A DNA stretch of 20,539 nt from Bacillota bacterium (GTDB taxonomy: Bacteria; Bacillota_I; Bacilli_A; Erysipelotrichales; Erysipelotrichaceae): NCBI GenBank assembly GCA_023388035.1, contig JAEWGY010000009.1, forward strand, positions 1 through 20,539, in the 5' to 3' direction. Position 1 is the stretch's first letter. Every line of letters begins with the position of its first letter. Position numbers and translations under genes: made by a program. The notes under the pieces are model-generated. The model was given only the letters and a program-made list of their open reading frames with translations. It was not told the origin of the DNA and did not search any database. Positions 16,172 to 20,539 of the stretch are shown here, piece by piece.

Positions 16172-16214
16172 TTGGAAGATAAATGCTATTTCCAGATAAT
16201 TTGCATTAAGGAGG
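16172..16214 (+). other. Possible pseudoknot in the rplW-rplB gap
   Basis: Two pairings interleave. TGGAA (16173-16177) can pair with TTCCA (16190-16194). AATGC (16182-16186) can pair with GCATT (16203-16207), which touches the AAGGAGG of rplB (16208-16214). The order of arms is that of an H-type pseudoknot next to a ribosome site. TTGGAAG and TTTCCA also occur in the rpsJ leader. The arms are only five bases each, so chance is possible. Confidence 0.3.
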
Positions 16215-16218
16215 AATT

Positions 16219-17052
16219 ATGGCTATTAAGAAATACAAGCCAACCACTCCAGGTCGTCGTGGTATGACTAGCCTAAGCTTTGAGGAAATTACTAAAAAGA
16301 AACCAGAAAAATCATTAGTAGTAAGTTTCTCAAAGTCAGGTGGTAGAAATAATACTGGTCGTATCACTACTAGACATCATGGTGGTGGTCATAAACAACT
16401 TTATCGTATAATCGATTTTAAACGTAACAAAGACGGAGTAATCGCTAAGGTTAATGCGATTGAATACGATCCAAATCGTAATGCTAATATTGCTTTACTA
16501 CATTATGTAGATGGAGAAAAAAGATATATTATAGCTCCTAAGGATCTTAAGGTAGGAATGGAAGTTATTTCAGGTGAAAAAGCTGATATTAAGGTAGGTA
16601 ATGCCTTAGAGATGCAAAATATTCCTGAAGGTACTTTCATCCATAATATTGAACTTCAAAAGGGTAAGGGCGGTCAGCTTGCTCGTGCTGCTGGATGTAG
16701 TGCTCAAATCCTTGGTTTTGAAGGAAAGTATGTAACTATTAGATTATCAAGTGGTGAAGTTCGTAAATTATTTAAGGACTGCCGTGCTACGATTGGGGTA
16801 GTTGGTAATGAAGATTATAATCTAGTAAATCTTGGTAAAGCAGGAAGAACCAGATGGTTAGGAATTAGACCTACTGTAAGAGGTAGTGTTATGAACCCTA
16901 ATGATCACCCTCATGGTGGTGGTGAAGGTAGAACACCAATCGGTCGTAAGTCACCAATGACACCTTGGGGTAAGAAAGCTATGGGTGTTAAAACTCGTAA
17001 GAATAAGAAAGCTTCTAATAAATTAATCGTTAGAAGAAGAAATAGTAAGTAA
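16219..17052 (+). CDS. rplB: 50S ribosomal protein L2
   Basis: A 277-residue protein needed for subunit joining and peptidyl transfer. It begins with AIKKYKPTTPGRRGMTSLSF. Further along are GRITTRHHGGGHKQLYR, EGTFIHNIELQKGKGGQLARAAG and RPTVRGSVMNPNDHPHGGGEG. The last of these contains the highly conserved His near the catalytic centre. Length equals that of Bacillus L2. AAGGAGG lies four bases before the ATG, after a 59-base gap with possible structure. Confidence 0.98.
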   Translation: MAIKKYKPTTPGRRGMTSLSFEEITKKKPEKSLVVSFSKSGGRNNTGRITTRHHGGGHKQLYRIIDFKRNKDGVIAKVNAIEYDPNRNANIALLHYVDGEKRYIIAPKDLKVGMEVISGEKADIKVGNALEMQNIPEGTFIHNIELQKGKGGQLARAAGCSAQILGFEGKYVTIRLSSGEVRKLFKDCRATIGVVGNEDYNLVNLGKAGRTRWLGIRPTVRGSVMNPNDHPHGGGEGRTPIGRKSPMTPWGKKAMGVKTRKNKKASNKLIVRRRNSK

Positions 17053-17068
17053 GGAAAGGAGAAGATAA

Positions 17069-17338
17069 ATGAGTAGAAGTCTTAAAAAAGGACCATTTTG
17101 TGACGAACACTTAATGAAAAAAGTGGAAGCACTTAATGCTGCTAATAAGAAAGAAGTTATTAAAACATGGTCAAGAAGATCAACTATCTTCCCTGACTTT
17201 GTTGAACATACTTTTGCTGTATATAATGGAAAAGAACATGTACCAGTTTATGTAACTGAAGATATGGTTGGTCATAAACTTGGTGAATTTGTGGCAACTA
17301 GAAAATTCGGTGGTCACGGAGATGATAAAAAGGCGTAG
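17069..17338 (+). CDS. rpsS: 30S ribosomal protein S19
   Basis: An 89-residue protein of the 30S head. It starts MSRSLKKGPFCDEHL and contains KTWSRRSTIFPDFVEHTFAVYNG, then DMVGHKLGEFVATRKFGGH, all typical. AAGGAG (17056-17061) lies seven bases before the start. Confidence 0.97.
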   Translation: MSRSLKKGPFCDEHLMKKVEALNAANKKEVIKTWSRRSTIFPDFVEHTFAVYNGKEHVPVYVTEDMVGHKLGEFVATRKFGGHGDDKKA

Positions 17339-17346
17339 GAGGAATT

Positions 17347-17763
17347 ATGGCAGAAAATAAAAAAATAAATAAAAAAGAAGAAACTGCTTCTAAGGCTCCT
17401 AAAACACCTGAAGTAGATCATGATAGAGCTGTAAGAGCTACTTCTAAAACTGTTCGTTTAGCTGCTAGAAAAGCAAGAATTGTTTTAGATCTTATTAGAG
17501 GTAAAAATGCTAAGGAAGCAATTGCGATCTTAGAATTTACCCCAAATGCTGGTAGTGAACCAGTACTTAAAACCTTAAAGAGTGCTATGGCTAATGCAAC
17601 AAATAATCATCATTTAGATCGTGATAAATTATTTGTTTCTGAATGCTATGCAAATGAAGGAGTTACTCTTAAACGTTTTAGACCACGTGCTAAGGGTTCT
17701 GCTTCACCAATAATGAAGCGTACTAGCCACATAAGCGTGGTTGTGAAAGAGGGAAAGGAGTAA
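17347..17763 (+). CDS. rplV: 50S ribosomal protein L22 with extended N-terminus
   Basis: A 138-residue tunnel protein. The core runs from about residue 27 (DRAVRATSKTVRLAARKARIVLDLIRGK) through ALxILEFTPNAG-like sequence to the tunnel loop RFRPRAKGSASPIMKRTSHI. It is about 25 residues longer than the usual 110-115, through a Lys/Glu/Pro-rich N-terminal tail (MAENKKINKKEETASKAPK) not found in most L22. The first ATG has AGGAGG four bases upstream, overlapping the rpsS stop, so the tail appears to be real and not a start error. Confidence 0.96.
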   Translation: MAENKKINKKEETASKAPKTPEVDHDRAVRATSKTVRLAARKARIVLDLIRGKNAKEAIAILEFTPNAGSEPVLKTLKSAMANATNNHHLDRDKLFVSECYANEGVTLKRFRPRAKGSASPIMKRTSHISVVVKEGKE

Positions 17764-17767
17764 GATA

Positions 17768-18604
17768 ATGGGTCAAAAGGTTAGTCCAGTAGGTCTTCGA
17801 ATTGGTATCATCAGAGATTGGGAATCAAGATGGTATGCTGAAAAAGAATATGGAACTTTACTACAAGAAGATATAAAAATTAGAAAATTAATCGAAAAAG
17901 AATGCCAAAGTAAAGAACCACTAGTTACATTCCGTGATCATATGGTTTCAAGAATTGAAATCGAAAGATCAAAGAATCGTGTTGAAATCATTATCCGTAC
18001 TGCTCGTCCTGGAATGTTTTTAGGAGATGAAGCTAAGAAGATTAGTCATCTTAAAAAACAATTAGAAAAATTAACTAAGGGTAAATTAATTAATATTAAA
18101 ATTATTGAAATTGCAAATCCTGATTTAGATGCAACAATCGTTGCGAATAAGATTGCGAAAATGCTAGAAGAAAGACAAAGTTTTAGAACTTGTCAAAAAC
18201 GTGCAATCCAACAAACTATGCGCTCAGGTGCTAAAGGTATTAAAACTTCAGTTTCTGGTCGTTTAGGTGGTGCTGATATCGCTAGAAGTGAAGGTTATTC
18301 TGAAGGTGTAACACCACTTCATACACTAAGATCAGATATTGATTATGCATGGGCTGAAGCGATGACTACTTATGGTAAATTAGGAGTTAAGGTTTGGATT
18401 TGCCGTGGTGAAGTATTACCAGGTCAAATGGTAGTTGAACCAGAAAAACCAAAACTACCAAAGCGTCCAGAAAGAAGAAATAATCGCAAACCTAATCGTT
18501 TTAATAAGGATGCTAGAAATAAAAATCGTGAACAAGCTATTAAGAGTGAAGCACATGAAAACACTCCTAATAACGAAACTTCAACTAATGAAGGAGGTAA
18601 TTAA
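17768..18604 (+). CDS. rpsC: 30S ribosomal protein S3 with extended C-terminus
   Basis: A 278-residue protein at the mRNA entry channel. The core contains GQKVSPVGLRIGIIRDWESRW, the KH region with VEIIIRTARPGMFLGD, then QRTMRSGAKGIK-like sequence and DIDYAWAEAMTTYGKLGVKVWICRGE. The core ends near residue 220, where Bacillus S3 stops. The remaining roughly 60 residues are rich in Pro, Arg, Asn and Lys, then turn acidic (NETSTNEGGN). This tail probably lies on the solvent side. AAAGGAG precedes the start. The rplP ribosome site lies within its last codons. Confidence 0.96.
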   Translation: MGQKVSPVGLRIGIIRDWESRWYAEKEYGTLLQEDIKIRKLIEKECQSKEPLVTFRDHMVSRIEIERSKNRVEIIIRTARPGMFLGDEAKKISHLKKQLEKLTKGKLINIKIIEIANPDLDATIVANKIAKMLEERQSFRTCQKRAIQQTMRSGAKGIKTSVSGRLGGADIARSEGYSEGVTPLHTLRSDIDYAWAEAMTTYGKLGVKVWICRGEVLPGQMVVEPEKPKLPKRPERRNNRKPNRFNKDARNKNREQAIKSEAHENTPNNETSTNEGGN

Positions 18605-18606
18605 TT

Positions 18607-19017
18607 ATGTTAATGCCTAATCGTACAAAATATAGAAGACCTCATCGTTTATCATACGAAGGTATTTCAAAGGCTGGCCGTGATATTACTTTTGGTGAAT
18701 TCGGTTTAGTAGCTATGACTGGTGCTTATGTAAGCAATCGTCAAATTGAAGCTGCCCGTATTGCGATGACTAGATATATGAATCGTGGTGGTAAGGTTTG
18801 GATTAAAATTTTCCCTCACCTTGCGATTACTAAAAAACCACTAGAAGTTCGTATGGGTAGTGGTAAAGGATCACCTGAAGGTTGGGTGGCAGTTGTTCAA
18901 AAAGGACGTGTAATGTTTGAAATTGCAGGTGTTAGTGAAGAAATTGCAAGAGAAGCTTTCCGTCTTGCGTCTCATAAACTACCTGTTAAATGTAAATTTT
19001 TAAAGAAAGGTGAATAG
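18607..19017 (+). CDS. rplP: 50S ribosomal protein L16
   Basis: A 136-residue protein near the A site and central protuberance. It begins MLMPNRTKYRRPHR, as L16 does, and contains FGEFGLVAMTGAYVSNRQIE, AARIAMTRYMNRGGKVWIKIF, VRMGSGKGSPEGWVAVV and AREAFRLASHKLP. AAGGAGG (18591-18597) lies nine bases before ATG 18607, inside the end of rpsC, favouring this start over the second ATG two codons on. Confidence 0.97.
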   Translation: MLMPNRTKYRRPHRLSYEGISKAGRDITFGEFGLVAMTGAYVSNRQIEAARIAMTRYMNRGGKVWIKIFPHLAITKKPLEVRMGSGKGSPEGWVAVVQKGRVMFEIAGVSEEIAREAFRLASHKLPVKCKFLKKGE

Positions 19018-19019
19018 TC

Positions 19020-19223
19020 ATGAATATCAAAGAAATTAGATCTAAAGATACCAAGACTCTTGAAAAAGAAGTTGTTAGTTTAAAAGAAGAACTATTCAAC
19101 CTACGTTTTGAAAGAGCAACTGGTTCAATTGAAAATCCGATGCGTATCCGTCATATTAGAAAAACAATTGCAAGAATTAAATTAGTCTTAGGTGAAAGAC
19201 AAAATGAAGTAAAGGAGGGCTAA
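19020..19223 (+). CDS. rpmC: 50S ribosomal protein L29
   Basis: A 67-residue two-helix protein at the tunnel exit beside L23. It has the standard MNIKEIRSKDTKTLEKEV start, LKEELFNLRFERATGSIENP in the middle and RIRHIRKTIARIKLVLGER at the end. The ribosome site is weaker (AAAGGTG), in the last codons of rplP, two bases before which the genes almost touch; coupling is likely. Confidence 0.96.
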   Translation: MNIKEIRSKDTKTLEKEVVSLKEELFNLRFERATGSIENPMRIRHIRKTIARIKLVLGERQNEVKEG

Positions 19224-19226
19224 AAA

Positions 19227-19487
19227 ATGGAACGTTCTAAAAGAAAAGTATTACGTGGAAAAGTAGTTTCAGATAAAATGGATAAGACAATCACTGTCGA
19301 AATCAGTTCTAAAAAAGCTCATCCACTTTATGCAAAACGTGTTAAATTCAGTAGAAAAATTAAGGCTCACGATGAACTTAATGAAGCGAAAATGGGAGAT
19401 ACTGTAATGATCATGGAAACAAGACCATTATCTAAAGATAAACATTTCCGCTTAGTTAAAATCATTGAGAAGGCAGTAATTCTTTAG
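19227..19487 (+). CDS. rpsQ: 30S ribosomal protein S17
   Basis: An 86-residue primary 16S-binding protein with an OB fold. The run RKVLRGKVVSDKMDKTITVE is diagnostic, followed by HPLYAKRVKFSRKIKAHDE and GDTVMIMETRPLSKDKHFRL. AAGGAGG lies in the end of rpmC, about nine bases before the start. Confidence 0.97.
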   Translation: MERSKRKVLRGKVVSDKMDKTITVEISSKKAHPLYAKRVKFSRKIKAHDELNEAKMGDTVMIMETRPLSKDKHFRLVKIIEKAVIL

Positions 19488-19496
19488 GAGGAACTT

Positions 19497-19865
19497 ATGA
19501 TACATAATGAAACTCGTTTAAAAGTAGCAGATAATACAGGAGCTAAAGAATTATTAGTTATTAGATGTTTAGGTGGATCTAAACGTAAATTTTCTAATAT
19601 CGGAGATGTTGTTGTAGCATCAGTTAAGGTTGCACAACCAGGTGGAACCGTTAAAAAAGGTGATGTAGTTAAGGCTGTTATCGTAAGAACTAAGTATGGT
19701 ATTAGTCGTGATAATGGTTCATTCATTAAATTCGATGATAATGCAGCAGTTATTATCAAAGATGATAAAACGCCAAGGGGTACACGTATTTTTGGACCTG
19801 TGGCTAGAGAACTTCGTGATAAAGACTTTATGAAGATCGTGTCTTTAGCACCAGAAGTACTATAG
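19497..19865 (+). CDS. rplN: 50S ribosomal protein L14
   Basis: A 122-residue protein at the subunit interface, of exactly the usual length. It contains ETRLKVADNTGAKELLVIRC, GDVVVASVKVAQPGGTVKKGD, then NAAVIIKDDKTPRGTRIFGP and ARELRDKDFMKIVSLAPEVL. Its ribosome site TAGGAGG overlaps the rpsQ stop. Confidence 0.98.
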   Translation: MIHNETRLKVADNTGAKELLVIRCLGGSKRKFSNIGDVVVASVKVAQPGGTVKKGDVVKAVIVRTKYGISRDNGSFIKFDDNAAVIIKDDKTPRGTRIFGPVARELRDKDFMKIVSLAPEVL

Positions 19866-19876
19866 GAGGCTTTAAG

Positions 19877-20197
19877 ATGAAAATTATAAAAGGTGATAAG
19901 GTTAAAGTCATTACAGGTAAATATAAGGGTACTATTGGTGAAGTAATCGAAGTTTTACCTAAGGAAGAAAAAGTTGTTATTGATGGTGTAAACATGGTTA
20001 AAAAGAATATTAAACCAAGTCAAGTAAATCCTGAAGGTGGTGTAATTCAAAAGGCAATGCCTATCCATGTTTCAAATGTAATGGCTTATGATGCTAAAGC
20101 TAAAGTAGCGTCTCGTATTGGTTTTAAAGAAGAAAAAGGTAAAAAAGTACGCTACTATAAAAAGAGTGGAACAGTAATTAAAGGGGGTAAAAAATAA
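19877..20197 (+). CDS. rplX: 50S ribosomal protein L24
   Basis: A 106-residue assembly-initiating protein with a KOW motif: GDKVKVITGKYKGTIGEV near the start, then VVIDGVNMVKKNIKPSQ and GGVIQKAMPIHVSNVM. TAGGAGG lies upstream, overlapping the rplN stop. Its stop overlaps the rplE start by one base (TAATG). Confidence 0.97.
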   Translation: MKIIKGDKVKVITGKYKGTIGEVIEVLPKEEKVVIDGVNMVKKNIKPSQVNPEGGVIQKAMPIHVSNVMAYDAKAKVASRIGFKEEKGKKVRYYKKSGTVIKGGKK

Positions 20198-20539
20198 TGA
20201 ACCGCCTACAAAAGAAATATCAAGACGAAATTAAATCAAGATTAATTGAAAAATTCAATTACACTTCAGTTATGCAATGCCCTAAAGTTTTAAAGGTTGT
20301 GATTAACTTAGGGGTTGGTGATGCAATTCAAAATTCTAAGGCTTTAGAAAATGCCTTTAATGAATTAATGATGATTGCTGGTCAAAGACCGGTTATTACC
20401 AAAGCTAAAAAATCAATTGCAAACTTTAAACTTAGAGAAGGTATGCAAATTGGTTGTAAAGTTACTCTAAGAGGCGAAAGAATGTATGATTTCTTAGATA
20501 AGTTATTCAATATCTCTTTACCTCGTGTTAGAGACTTTA
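20197..20539 (+). CDS. rplE: 50S ribosomal protein L5, N-terminal part, cut by window edge
   Basis: The reading frame from ATG 20197 runs 114 codons to the edge without a stop. It shows NRLQKKYQDEIKSRLIEKF, MQCPKVLKVVINLGVGDA, GQRPVITKAKKSIANFKLR and KVTLRGERMYDFLDKLFN, all typical of L5, a 5S rRNA-binding protein. A GGGGG site lies in the end of rplX. About 65 residues are missing at the C-terminus. Confidence 0.96.
   Translation, partial: MNRLQKKYQDEIKSRLIEKFNYTSVMQCPKVLKVVINLGVGDAIQNSKALENAFNELMMIAGQRPVITKAKKSIANFKLREGMQIGCKVTLRGERMYDFLDKLFNISLPRVRDF

Noticed and set aside
18435..18620. Plus-strand reading frame overlapping the end of rpsC
   Set aside because: Out-of-frame shadow of the S3 tail; the S3 frame continues to its own stop with the rplP ribosome site placed as expected.
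19484..19759. Minus-strand reading frame opposite rplN
   Set aside because: Antisense shadow of the highly conserved L14 gene, with no supporting signal.
1..20539. tRNA genes, CRISPR arrays, insertion sequences or phage genes
   Set aside because: No cloverleaf, no regular spacer-repeat array, and no transposase or integrase coding sequence was seen.

Overview
The window comes from a low-GC, AT-rich bacterium with standard-code gene structure and strong AAGGAGG-type ribosome binding sites. The gene content (Cu+ P-type ATPase, PepV dipeptidase, Cof-type phosphatase, Bacillus-like S10-spc ribosomal gene order) fits a Bacillota/Mycoplasmatota-type organism, possibly a host-associated one. No species can be named from the sequence alone. 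All Trp codons I checked are TGG, and none of the 20 complete genes ends in TGA (13 TAA, 7 TAG).

Layout. Positions 1-306 (minus) hold the N-terminal part of an AAA-type ATPase. A 248-bp divergent gap follows, with promoters, a 14-bp palindrome and an orphan terminator-like hairpin. Positions 555-5616 (plus) form a probable operon: a Cu+-exporting P-type ATPase with a CopZ-like domain fused at its C-terminus, a thioredoxin-like lipoprotein, a PepV-type dipeptidase and a HAD phosphatase, closed by a strong terminator. Positions 5694-12392 are a second unit: a 1956-residue coiled-coil protein with no recognisable domain, followed directly by a Cof-type HAD phosphatase and a terminator. A convergent, isolated uronate isomerase gene (uxaC, minus, 12586-13998) has its own terminator and promoter. 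From about 14095 to the end runs the S10-spc ribosomal protein operon, rpsJ-rplC-rplD-rplW-rplB-rpsS-rplV-rpsC-rplP-rpmC-rpsQ-rplN-rplX-rplE (last one cut). It has a clear promoter and a structured leader ahead of rpsJ.

How the parts may work together. The first operon joins Cu+ export with a thiol-redox protein. Both copA and the thioredoxin gene lack a Shine-Dalgarno site at the first start and have a -10-like box six bases before the ATG. Both also carry a strong in-frame internal Shine-Dalgarno plus ATG that would release a soluble cytosolic product: a free CopZ-like chaperone from the first, and a thioredoxin domain without its lipoprotein signal from the second. The giant coiled-coil gene is the least explained object here. 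It appears proline- and tryptophan-free over its whole length and could form a rod of roughly 290 nm if continuously helical. The ribosomal cluster is ordinary in content, but its leader, a 59-base structured gap before rplB, and extended tails on L22 and S3 merit a look.
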